64,000 nt of DNA from Neopestalotiopsis rosae (Eukaryota; Ascomycota; Sordariomycetes; Amphisphaeriales; Sporocadaceae). The notes under the pieces are model-generated. The model saw nothing but the letters and a program-made list of their open reading frames with translations. It was not told where the DNA came from and searched no databases. The DNA is taken from contig JALGAS010000001.1 in NCBI GenBank assembly GCA_023078685.1, positions 1,674,001 to 1,738,000 on the forward strand, given 5' to 3'. Every line of letters starts with the position of its first letter. The first letter of the stretch is position 1. The position numbers were made by a program, and so were the translations under genes. Shown in pieces: positions 21,013 to 31,140 of the stretch.

Positions 21013-22163
21013 TCAATATGATGCGGCACGGCGGTTGAACGAACGACCGACACCGGGGTTGAGAGACTTGCTATCTCGCAAGCTATTTCGGCCAGGGACA
21101 GTCGGAGATGCTTCCCCAAAAGATTCGCGTGGACCGAATGTGAATGTCTTGGCTCTGCCCAGGCCGTTTCGATTTCGCTGCAGCTTGCCCATTTCGCGCT
21201 CACATGTGGCGACGTGTTTTTTATCATTCATTTCCACGTATGATTGAGGGCAGCATCGGTGGCGGTGTTGTTTGAAGAACTTGCTGTAGCCACCATCTAG
21301 AATGTAGATTTCGGGGTAACTCAGTCTCGGGTAGTACTCGGCATTGATGGCCCTATCTTTGGACCGGATAAACCGGGCCATCATGGGAGCCCGGTGAGCA
21401 GAGTACTCGCAGTGAAGGATAAGCAGGACCTTGCCGTCCATGGGAGTCCCAAACAGATGTCCCATAAGAAGTTCTTTGTCATAATAGTTGACTGCACCAT
21501 CAATGTGACCGCCCTCATATTCGTATTCGAATCGGCAATCGATGACAATGCGTTGTGTATACTGGTCCTCGAATCTACCCTGCAAGACGTCAAGAAAGGT
21601 TTCTTGGGATATCCTGGGGATTGTCTCGTTCTCGCCTTCGGGATAAAAGTGAGGCAGCATGGGATTTTGGACATCCTCCCTGTTCATTATCGATTGGACT
21701 GTCCTCTGTGGACCGGGACTGTTTGTTCGGGATGGCACGACTTTGTCAAGGTTCTCAAATAGACTTAGGGAGCGGCGGTGTTGGCGCCGAGGTCGTTGGA
21801 GAGGTTTCGGTAGCCATTTGGTATGTGAGAATAGAGGGCTTTTGCAGGATTCTCCTGTACCCGTCAGACCAGCATGCAGAGATCTTCGACGGCGATATCT
21901 GGGAACACTGAGCGAAGGACTGTTGGCAAAAAAAGGTCGCTTCTGTAACGGCGACTTTTGGAAGCACTCGGCCAATGGCAGGTTCGCTGCTGAGCTGAAG
22001 CGAAAGACCGCCGACTCAGCGGCCGGATCCAGGCTGTTTGCCAATGCATTGGCGAAGTGAAGTTTTGTGCAGGTCGAAGAAAATGAGCGGAGGACAAGAC
22101 GTTGCCTTGTATTGTAAGAGTGACTTGAGGTCCAGAGACTATCAACGGAAGTCTGTAGCATCA

Positions 22164-22201
<38 letters not shown>

Positions 22202-22284
22202 TAATCTGCGGGAGGGTTATCGGGCTTGGAGGAAGTGATCTCAGTCGAGGGTAGCCCCTTATGAGACAGAGGGGAAGTGTCCAT
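21013..22284 (-). CDS. CDC25-type dual-specificity phosphatase (M-phase inducer-like)
   Basis: CDC25/NimT/Mih1 activates cyclin-dependent kinase by removing inhibitory Tyr/Thr phosphates. This single-exon ORF encodes 423 residues. The rhodanese-fold catalytic domain spans about 220-350. RIVIDCRFEYEYEGGHIDGA is the CDC25 substrate-trap-type motif; the P-loop LHCEYSAHRAPMMARF has the complete HCx5R (C292, R298). EIYILDGGYSKFF follows, also typical. The N-terminal 200 residues are low-complexity, with an 11-Asp run encoded by a trinucleotide repeat (22167-22202) and many basic/Ser patches. It is somewhat shorter than usual fungal CDC25 proteins, and an upstream exon is possible. A G1-type cyclin gene follows upstream on the same strand. 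No inactivating lesion seen. Confidence 0.92.
22167..22202. repeat. (TCG)n trinucleotide repeat within CDC25 gene
   Basis: About 11-12 uninterrupted TCG triplets encode the poly-Asp run on the minus strand. Confidence 0.95.
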
Positions 22285-23522
22285 GATGTCGTTGATACCA
22301 ACAGAAACGGGCGAGGATAAAACTGGTAGTAGAAAACGTGTGGCGACATTATCTAGAGAGTGGTCAGATTAGTAACGGGTAGGTCTGACATTTGATTATA
22401 TTCGACTAACGTCGGCCACCCATCTTGCCAATGATGTCGGAAGTGAATCAAGCTCGGCCAAGAGTTGAAAATCATATATTGTTCCAATGTGCGACCTAAG
22501 TTATAACTTATAAGACTTAGCAGTATTCTCCCCAAATATCCCCGACGTACCTTAGCCATTTCAATACACGAAAGTTCTGGGACGAATCTGCAGAAAGGCT
22601 GACGCTGCAAGATAAGTAAAAATCAGAGGTGAGGTCGAAGTTGCTGGGATTTGTCCGTTTCGATTATTCATGTATTGCGTTGGCTCGACTCGCAATAGCT
22701 AGGTGTGAGTGCAACTCGGAAGTCTGGTGGTTTTATTCAGCAATTGCACAACTACTGAGAGATAATTAAGATGACGACGCAGGTCATTATTATATATTAT
22801 GAAATCAATGCGTGAAGAAGTGTAACGTGGAGCTATATTGACGGCAGGAACCCCTTTAGCTTTACCTGCAGTTGCCTGAGCAACACACAGCGGGTATAGT
22901 CGCTCACATCTTTTTCCCACTTCTCCTTTTGCTCAGGTGAGACTCGGCCGATCCAACTGGCTTATCCGCATGGCCACGGTATCTTTCTCCGTGCCGGTCT
23001 CTTTCAGGTAATTCCAGGTCGCCATCAGAATCCTGGTCGACTCGCCAACGGGTGGGCCAGCTGCCGTTTTGACCTGAGTGATCAGGCGACTTACCATGCA
23101 GAAGCCATTCGTTCGCAGCGGTCAATGGTCTAATTGTAGACAGCAATCTGCGGCACGGAGAGGCATGTCACCGCGGATCCGCCACAGCGATTTTGCTACA
23201 TCTACTATTGATTCTTGACTCCGCTAACATGCGTTTCCTTTCGTGTGGTTGCTTTCCTTGTTGTCTTAATGCGTATATGCGGACGCCGGAAAATTCCAAA
23301 TCACCTCTGATGGTTTCCGCATACATCCGACAGCCGTTTTTGATTACTCGTATATCCATCCTTCCTTGAATCGCATAACGGGAACTGCGAATGATCGAAT
23401 ATTTGAGTTCTGTGGCTCGCTCTATTGTTTCTATCACCGCCATCTTCAATGATCACATGATGTCTTTGGTACTAATGTCAGCTATAGTATGGATCTCGCT
23501 TGAGTATATTTCTATTAGAAGT
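22285..23522. other. Intergenic between CDC25-like and cyclin genes
   Basis: About 1.2 kb with only short ORFs. It should contain the promoter of the CDC25-like gene and the cyclin 3' UTR. No motif can be named with confidence. Confidence 0.5.
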
Positions 23523-24628
23523 TCATTTGACGATGTCATTTCCCAAGACCGATCTCGGGAAACCCAGAGAGTCATCCGTTAGTGGTACCGCGTTTGTTTC
23601 ATTAGGGCAGTCGGGCGGTGTAATATAGCCCCCAGGCATAGGTCCCATCGAAGTTGTGCTGTAGATATTGCCACGCTCAATGGCCATGTCATACTCGCTC
23701 GGGGGAGTCGGTGGCTCTGCGTGGCGCGAAATGGCAGCTGTCTCTGCGAGGAACTCAGTTAGGGTAATGGCGACTCGGGACATGGTCAGTGCTGAGTACT
23801 TTCTGATCAGTGTCGACGAAGGCTGATCAAGGTACATAGATAAGGTGTGCCTAGTGCTCGAGGAAATGAAGTCCCATTCCATGTCGTTGACTTCGGGTCG
23901 CGACAGGATAGCCCGAGAAAGCATCAGAGAAGCCCTGGCCATGACCGAGGGCTTAGTCGAGACAAAGTCTCGGTGGTACAGGGCAATCTCGCAGATGTAG
24001 GCGGCCATGTGCTCTACTTCACAGTCGTCTCCCTCTTTGGCAACGATTAAATTCCTGAAGAAACCGACCGTGGGGTGGCCAATTGTCCACTCCAGGGTGT
24101 TGAGAACGTGCATTTCCATCTGAGTGAGCTTGCATGAGTCGTAGAATCCGCAGCACATGTTACTCATTTCGTTGATCTGGGGCACTCGGTCCTTCTTGTC
24201 GCCGTACTTGGCAGCAATGAGCAATGAGGCACATCCGACGAGCTGATAGTGTTGCTTATAGACGACACGCTTGGAGCAGTAGCGATCCAACAGGTTGATA
24301 GACAGGAACAGGGTCTCAGGCTGAAGCGAGAAGGCGGCGTGGACCTCAATCAGGAGATCGATGAGGAACGGTCTCATGAACCACTGAATTTCGCGCTGCA
24401 TATCGATCAGATTAACGTCGGGCAATGTCTCGTCCTGTCAAAGTGTCAGTTTTGGTGAGGTCCACACATGTCTAGTATTTTGTTGCAACCAACCTCCATG
24501 TAGCTGAGGTGCTGCATGATGTCCTCGAGGAACTCCTCACTAGCAAGACGCGACAACTCTTCACCAATAATATTTTGGCGGTTGCGTGCCAGCATCGTGC
24601 GATATTCCTGAAGGTATCTACACGCCAT
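23523..24628 (-). CDS. G1/S-type cyclin (Cln/Puc1-like), two exons
   Basis: Exon 1 is 24494-24628 and exon 2 is 23523-24434, joined in phase 0 by a 59-bp GT-AG intron, giving 348 residues. The N-terminus (LQEYRTMLARNRQNIIGEEL) and the cyclin box (REIQWFMRPFLIDLLIEVHA, SINLLDRYCSKR, YQLVGCASLLIAAKY, LTQMEMHVLNTLEW) match fungal G1 cyclins. These bind CDK1 and drive passage through Start. The second cyclin fold follows at about 170-260. The tail is Pro/Ser-rich (PPTPPSEYD), suggestive of a PEST-type degradation region. It is intact and lies about 1.2 kb upstream of the CDC25-like gene on the same strand. Confidence 0.93.
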
Positions 24629-26089
24629 CTTGGATCTGGTCTTCTCAAAGGTCAGTGACTTAGATTCTCAGGAGACTTTCGAGTTTTGCTATAGCTTTGG
24701 ATTGTGGACCATACAATGCGTGCTCTTATATTCGCATGTGCATATGTCAATGCTGTACGTAGTGCAGCCTGGCAATACTACAAGCATAAACAGATGGCGG
24801 TGGATACGATGTGATTGTTGGATGGTTGGCCACAGTAGTTTATCTGAATGATGCAACACCTCAGACCAATCGAAACCCATACCCTGCCCTCAGCTTCGAA
24901 AGATCTGGTGCCGGTTGAGATGCACGGAAACCTATGAGGCAATTCTGTACTTGCCGATACGCCATGATATCCACTCGTTTTGCATGTTCATCCCTAACCT
25001 TACAGAGAAAATGAGGAGTCCAACAAGCGGAGACGAAGAAGCGCTTGTCGGTGGGGATGGTGAATGCAGTAGAATCGTTACCGCATTTTCCCCGGCCCTG
25101 GTCACGCCTGAAGCGTACCTTGGACTTGTCCACCGTGATTATTCTATGAATCCTGGACAAGGTTTAGTGCAGATACTCCAGAGTCGGTTTCGTGTTAGGA
25201 CACCGGGGACATACTAGTTGTCGATCATTATTGTCGGAACTCTTAAAAGCTAGCTAGGAGTACATGTGTACCGATTGCACCGGTGGACGGATAGTGTTTG
25301 TTGCGATATTTCATCCAAGAATCGAGATAAATTTGATTTCGAAAAGTTTCTGCGTTTATCATGGCTCATAAAATGCCAGTTTTCCACGACTGAAGTACAC
25401 AGTATATCCGCAGATCAGCTCAAGAGCAGGAAAAATACAGTATACTATGCCTGCGAACCGTCCATATATAATGGATGAGAGAAACCTGAGGCGTCTTGTG
25501 TCTTACTCTTCCAAAATGGAGCAATACCATCGCATAGTCGTCCACTGCGGGTTGTGATTTTATGACTTACTTCCCTCGTATTCTTCGTGATACGAGCCAC
25601 AATTGGCGTAACTTTACCATCCCAAATATCAGCAGAGAAGATTGTAGTGGGTGGTCGAGAAACGGCTTTTACGGTGCGATAGAGAACTACAAAGAGAGCT
25701 AGAAACAGAGGACCGTTTTCAGCTCGGTATCCAACTACGTGCTGATACAGGTTTATCACCACTCCCAACACGGACTTGGCCGTTGAACAAAACTGCTTGG
25801 GTCGGTACTATGCTGTATAATTTCCTACCCTTTATTCATGTCATGGATCGTGCACAGCTCTCTACTTAAGCTATTTACAATGCTACAGTACAAGATGAAG
25901 GAAGTGAGGAAAATTCATACGGATGTGTTGGCTGCCTTTAGTCCCATGGCTCGATACTACATGAATCCTTCTGCTCTCTCCTGCGGCACCATCTCAATAC
26001 AACATCTTCTTGGTGCCCATGGCATGCAATACTTTGATAAGCCAAGCGAAAACCAGTCCACAACGCCCAAAAAAAAAAAAACCGTAAGG
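24629..26089. other. Gene-poor stretch
   Basis: No gene recognised. Short ORFs on both strands lack domains. A 12-13 base A run ends near 26081. Confidence 0.45.
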
Positions 26090-26381
26090 CTATTTCGGCT
26101 TCGGAGGAGGCTTGGCCACTCCAGTGGTGTCATAGGCGCCGCGGCCCATGTTGGCAATGTTTCCCTTGCGAAGTATCTCGCGTACAAAGGTTTCCGGCGA
26201 ATTGTTTGGAATATCAACAAGACAGCCGTACGCAGTAATGTATAGTCTCGATTCTTGAGGGAAATCCTGTCATTAGATGCACTCGTGACACAATTTGTGG
26301 ACTCTGGTAATGGTACTTACAAGGTGAGAGCTTTGTACAAGAGAAAAGAAGAAATGTGGTTGTTTGAATGAAGAAAATCAT
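26090..26381 (-). pseudogene. Broken or mis-framed small two-exon gene, possibly secreted
   Basis: A well-defined last exon (26090-26266, 58 codons) follows a CTAATGACAG branch/acceptor. It reads smoothly through YITAYGCLVDIPNNSPETFV and GRGAYDTTGVAKPPPKPK to a stop. A perfect GTAAGT donor lies at 26320, giving a 54-bp intron. Upstream, an ATG at 26381 opens a hydrophobic leader (MIFFIQTTTFLLFSCTKLSP) like a signal peptide. That exon ends in phase 1 whereas the last exon needs phase 0, so the frame is off by one. Either a one-base lesion exists or the true start is elsewhere. No family recognised. Confidence 0.4.
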
Positions 26382-27784
26382 ATATGCTAATACGAAGATA
26401 AAATAAATATTTTCAACGTGAGAGTCCCGACAAGATTAGTCGGCGCGTGTGTAAACGATATGAATGCTTTATCCAGCTCAAGAAACACTGGTGCTGTCCA
26501 CACTTTTATACTACAATGCAGCCGTGTAAGTTTGAATCAAGATACGACAGTACTATCGAGTCTTAGCATTTCAACAACTGCCATATACAGGCACTAACAG
26601 GAAATTTCAAGAACTGAACTTTCTCTCGTGGATGACGATCATGGCCCAATAGAACCATTGCCACGGGACCACTCTGATGGTAACGAAATAGTTGTAGCAA
26701 GAGTCATGGATCCTGCGAAGGACTGGACATTCCTCAAAGCGGATAGAAACACCCATGACTACTTGTCGTGGTCATGTAAGATTCTCACTTATCTAGGTAG
26801 GATCCATGTCCAATCGTGAGCATCTATGCCAGAAGAGACTGAGACGTAAGTTCCGTGACAAATTCCTTGTGCTAGTGATCTTTTTGCAAAAGATTAGCAG
26901 GGTAGCTAGTACCCACAATATGGTTGGTTCAAACACCTGAATGAGGAGATAGCTCCATCGACCTCGATCACGGAATGATACCTAAAATCAAGGTACACGA
27001 TCCTATCTGTACGGTCGAGTCATGGCCTACATGAAAATAGTCAGAGCTACTCCAATAGGGACTAACTCAGCCGCGATATCCAAAGGTGACATTTTGCTCC
27101 AATCTATACTTCCACTAAAACATTGGCAAGCGCGTGTCGTTTAATGCTCTGACCAGAGTCCCTCGTTTTGCCGTGTCATCATGGTACCTGGCTCACTGAT
27201 TCATTAAAGTAAACGGTGTCATTGCACGATTAAAGTGATACCGTGCCTTGAAAGATATGAGAAAGGATCGCAGCGGATGTATCTATCCCCGACCACCATA
27301 CTAGAAGTTCAAGAAGGCGAATTGAAATAGATGGCATGTTACATGCCAAACACCTGACATATAGAGCAATATCGCTATTTTCAAAACATGCCTTCCAATT
27401 TCGTGATGCTGACCACAAGTTCTTTTTTCGCCTGTCATCTTTTACTTATATAACAGGTATTCAGACCAATCAACGGATATGGGTACGCATGCTATGTCAC
27501 ACTGGCCTTGGCCAAGCATAATTTGTCTTGTCGATACGCATCTACTTTCTGATCCTAGCTTGGATGCATGTTATATGCTCCACAGAAGCATGACAGACAA
27601 GGAAATTTGATCTAGTATATGCGTATTATTCAACTCTTTCACGTTTAAGCATACGATACGGGGGTCACTTAGTCTGTACCCTAGCACGTTCCTAAACCTG
27701 GGTGATTCGAACTTGCTTTCCACGAGCTGCAACCGAGTCTTTATTTAGCCGAGGCCCTCATCCTATCAGACCCCTTGCTCTAGA
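26382..27784. other. AT-rich gene-poor stretch
   Basis: No gene or repeat recognised over about 1.4 kb. The base composition is lower in GC than the coding parts. Confidence 0.45.
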
Positions 27785-28164
27785 TTGGAAGTGCATCAGG
27801 TATCTACACGGTGCATTGGCCAACCAAGAATGTGCATGAGCTTCTGCTACTACCATCTCGGCGAACAGCTGGCCTGCTGCAAGACTTCGAGTTTGAGGAG
27901 GCCAAATTGCCGTTTCCCAACGCACGTCGACACATTGAGGCAGTCTTCCAGCCGCGCACGTCAGGGAATACCTACGACAGAAAGCAACCTAATCAAGCAT
28001 GGGCTATCCATGAATTCAGTGCCTTTTGCAGTTCCATTTTGCTGTGCTATAGCGACTTTAGATTGTGCCGTTTCGAGTATTGCTCGGAATATTTTGCAGT
28101 CTCTACTCGAACTACCCACCAACCACCATTCCTGAGGTTCGGCAGGCAAGATATCCATCTATGA
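27785..28164 (+). other. Unassigned ORFs
   Basis: Two overlapping ORFs. The first 50 residues of one (VHELLLLPSRRTAGLLQDFE and so on) look coding-like, but no domain or splice continuation was found. Possibly a gene fragment. Confidence 0.2.
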
Positions 28165-29193
28165 GTCCGTCCCGATTATAATATTCAGCATGGATTTGGC
28201 TGCCGTGTGCGGACTATCGTAGGCAGAAGTGGTTAATCGTGGTAGATTGCTCAGTCTCACGAAAGGCCCAGGCGTAACTAATGAAGATGTAAATCATATC
28301 TTTTCTCATAATCAAGCTGCAAAGATCTGAACTCTTCGCATAACTAATCACGTTTTGTACCGTATACTCGAGAACTCAAAAGCATGACAATGTATGCCCG
28401 TGGAGTCTACGCCCCACGTCGACCGAGTGAAATCGACTTTGTTTCCTTGGCTCTGTGGTGATGTGGCGACCAACGGTAACAGCATGATTTTGTATCTCAT
28501 CCGTCACAATTGGCATCATACATATTTGATCCCTCCTTATTCAGGGGATGCGTGCAAGGAGCCCAAGAGATGTGGAATCATAGTTCAGCGTTAGTTAGTA
28601 GGATCTGTACCTTGTCGCATGCCGAGTAGTTGGCTCTGGGCAAGGGAGTCCGAACTAACCAAGCTTGGATAGGTCCGATTGAGACGTATCGTCCTTATCG
28701 ATGGATGTGGGGCACTCAAAATTTCTGCCTCAATATTCCTTTCGAAATTTCCGTGCTCCGCAATTATCCGGGATTTGGTCACTCCTTTCTTCCACCCCTC
28801 TTGGCAACCCCTCGTCCTTCGAGCATCCACCTGCCAATAGGCAAAACCAGCACGCCCGTCATATCTGGGTTGAACTTGGCATTTGTTTGCGTCTTGCCAT
28901 AACATCCCCACAGCTGGGTCGACTGGCCCAGAGGTCTTGCCCAATTTTGATCCGTGCTTTGCGGTAGTCCCTCACGTTAGGCTCTCGACATCGTGAGTCG
29001 GGGCCCAACGAACCATTTCGCCACGACATTCGATACGCCAAATCTACACTAGAACTTCTCTAATAATTATCAGAAGCAACGCTATACATAATCACAGCAA
29101 CCTAGCAAAACTTCTCAAGTGTTGTTGCCCACGAGCGACCGAACGATACCACAATCCCTGGAGCTCTAACACACCCCCAAAGACCACGTTTCA
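28165..29193. other. Intergenic with unassigned ORFs
   Basis: Overlapping ORFs on both strands at 28591-28967 have no recognisable domain. Nothing else seen. Confidence 0.35.
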
Positions 29194-29499
29194 ATGGTTA
29201 GTTTACATTCGCGTTGAACGCTTCAAGTGCCTTACTAATACACATACTAGTCTTTTCAACCCGAACCGCTCGACCCGACCAAAAATAATGACCAATTTTT
29301 CCACGACGCGAAGACTGGTGTTCAACCCATTGTGGGATCAGGACAGACGGTTTACTGGAAGCAATGCACTGTGGTAGTTCTCGAGACTGGGAAAGAAGGG
29401 GAGTCTCCTCTCAATCAGATCCCTCAATGCGACGGGCAAGCATTTCTGAGGAGAGGCATCAGCCTCATATTCGAAAAGGGGAAGGTGAAAGAAGTATGA
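29194..29499 (+). CDS. Small hypothetical protein, ATG-only first exon
   Basis: The start ATG at 29194-29196 is immediately followed by a GTTAGT donor. A 54-bp intron ends CTAATACACATACTAG, and the second exon 29251-29499 is open for 82 codons, giving 83 residues. The protein begins MSFQPEPLDPTKNN and contains TVYWKQCTVVVLE and ISLIFEKGKVKEV. It has no signal peptide or known domain. The splice signals are very good, and the stop lies 17 bp from the stop of the convergent gene at 29517. A single-codon first exon is easily missed by gene callers. Confidence 0.6.
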
Positions 29500-29516
29500 T
29501 TGAATAGGAACTGGCA

Positions 29517-30584
29517 TTAACCGTATAACCTAGCTTTGATTGTCGATGCTTTCCATTGCCCCAAAAACACTGTCAATTTGCCATCATCCTCTGCCTTGTT
29601 CGATATTGTCATCGACACACCATCTGTGCGGGTGCGCAATTCAAGTTTCTCGCGCTGGTATATGGGAGATGCGTAAACCGCCTCTAATAAATCGCCCTGA
29701 AAGATTCCCGAGAGGTCTTGCCGACAGGCCCGCAGTTTGATCGATGGGTCGGGCTCTATCTTGCCACCTCCTGGGTAACGTACTGACCTGATGCCGTCCT
29801 TGATTTCCATTTTCACGCCGAAGAACTCGTAAGCAAAGTCTGCTATCTTCTCCTCAGCGATTCGTACTACCATTTGGCACCCAAACTGGTCTCGAATGCG
29901 ACCTTGATGGAAAAGCATGGATACGTCGGCCCGTATCACGGACTGTTCGTTCTTTTGAATTCTCTGTATGGAATCCCAGAACTGCGTATGAAATAGCTCC
30001 CTAGCTGCTTCAAGAGGAGCCCCAACGTATACGTCTCGAAGATCATCCTGAGCAGGCCTTTGTTCCGAGATACAATTCTCTGAGCCAGTAAGGTGTAAGC
30101 TCGTGCCATTCGTCGTTGCGATTGGTGCGACGAAAGTCGTTACCAAATTTGCTACAGTAGTACCTAAGTTTTGGTAAGAAGCTTGAAAAAACCAAAATAA
30201 TAAAAAATGGATGGAGAACATACGACGGCGTTTGGGATTTGGTTTTGGGCTATTGGCCCCTGTGCTTCCCATTACATTGACTAACTGCGCTGCAAAAGCA
30301 CGCTTTTGCTCAATAGGCTGGGCTTCTAGGTCGTTGAGGAAACGTAACAATTCTATCTTGCCGGCGTAGCCATGATCGGTCTTTTCTCCTTTGCTCACAG
30401 CATAGTACGCACGCCAAGCTGGTTCGCTGGTGTCTAGGAGAACTCTATGCAAGCTGCTTTCGGACTGCTGTCTCGCCTTCGATAGAGCCTCCTCAACTCC
30501 GTAAGGGCCACGCGTTAACTTTTGATAGTGCTCAGCCACCTGCGTGACGAAATCGGCTGATGGGGTCGGTTCGTCGCCCTCCAT
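29517..30584 (-). CDS. Hypothetical protein, two exons
   Basis: Chosen start ATG is 30584; an open frame continues to 30734, but that part overlaps a 29-bp tandem duplication. Exon 1 is 30224-30584 and exon 2 is 29517-30163, joined in phase 1 across a 60-bp intron with a GTATGT donor. The resulting protein has about 335 residues. The N-terminal half is helical (FVTQVAEHYQKLTRG, KIELLRFLNDLEAQP); a basic PKPNPKRRR patch lies at the exon junction. The C-terminal half is mixed alpha/beta with MVVRIAEEKIADFAYEFFGV. No family recognised. Convergent with the small gene at 29194. Confidence 0.6.
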   Translation of the reverse strand: MEGDEPTPSADFVTQVAEHYQKLTRGPYGVEEALSKARQQSESSLHRVLLDTSEPAWRAYYAVSKGEKTDHGYAGKIELLRFLNDLEAQPIEQKRAFAAQLVNVMGSTGANSPKPNPKRRRMFSIHFLLFWFFQASYQNLGTTVANLVTTFVAPIATTNGTSLHLTGSENCISEQRPAQDDLRDVYVGAPLEAARELFHTQFWDSIQRIQKNEQSVIRADVSMLFHQGRIRDQFGCQMVVRIAEEKIADFAYEFFGVKMEIKDGIRSVRYPGGGKIEPDPSIKLRACRQDLSGIFQGDLLEAVYASPIYQREKLELRTRTDGVSMTISNKAEDDGKLTVFLGQWKASTIKARLYG

Positions 30585-30603
30585 AGGAAGTACAAGTGAA
30601 AGA

Positions 30604-30676
30604 GGAAAGGAAATTTGAGATGCGTCTGAAGAGGAAAGGAAATTTGAGATGCGTCTGAAGAGGAAAGAAAATTTGG
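30604..30676. repeat. 29-bp tandem duplication upstream of the hypothetical gene
   Basis: The unit GAGGAAAGGAAATTTGAGAT plus nine further bases is present about 2.4 times, just 5' of the chosen start codon. Confidence 0.85.
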
Positions 30677-30948
30677 AGAGTGGCTGACCAAGTATAAGCG
30701 CTAGCTGATCTGGGCAACTATCGCCAGCAAGCATGACGATCCTCTAAATTGTACAAATGCGGGGCTGCCAAGTTTCTCCATTTTTCATAACAGACCCACC
30801 CAACGAGTCACGTTTCCGACTCGTCGCATGACAAGGTTAATGACCCATGATGCCAGTAGGAAAAATGTTTGTTTTCACTGATTGGTTCAAAGCACATTGA
30901 TGACAATTCAGTGAGACTTCCCTGTCCCCCCAAACTTTCTAATCTTCC

Positions 30949-31140
30949 AAACTTCCCCGTCGCCAAACTTCCCCGTCGCCAAACTTCCCCGTCGCCAAAC
31001 TTCCCCGTCGCCAAACTTCCCCGTCGCCAAACTTCCCCGTCGCCAAACTTCCCCGTCGCCAAACTTCCCCGTCGCCAAACTTCCCCGTCGCCAAACTTCC
31101 CCGTCGCCAAACCCCCGTCGCCAAACTTGCCAAGTCGCCA
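30949..31140. repeat. 16-bp minisatellite
   Basis: About ten perfect head-to-tail copies of CCCCGTCGCCAAACTT plus two degenerate ones. The 16-bp period is not a multiple of three, so every frame cycles through the same 16-residue pattern. The long ORFs on both strands here are artefacts of the repeat. Confidence 0.97.

Noticed and set aside
25838..26245. 135-residue plus-strand ORF
   Set aside because: Contains a poly-Lys run from a homopolymer and lies antisense to the better-supported small two-exon gene.
28591..28967. Overlapping ORFs on both strands of about 90-117 residues
   Set aside because: Neither shows a domain, splice context or convincing coding composition.
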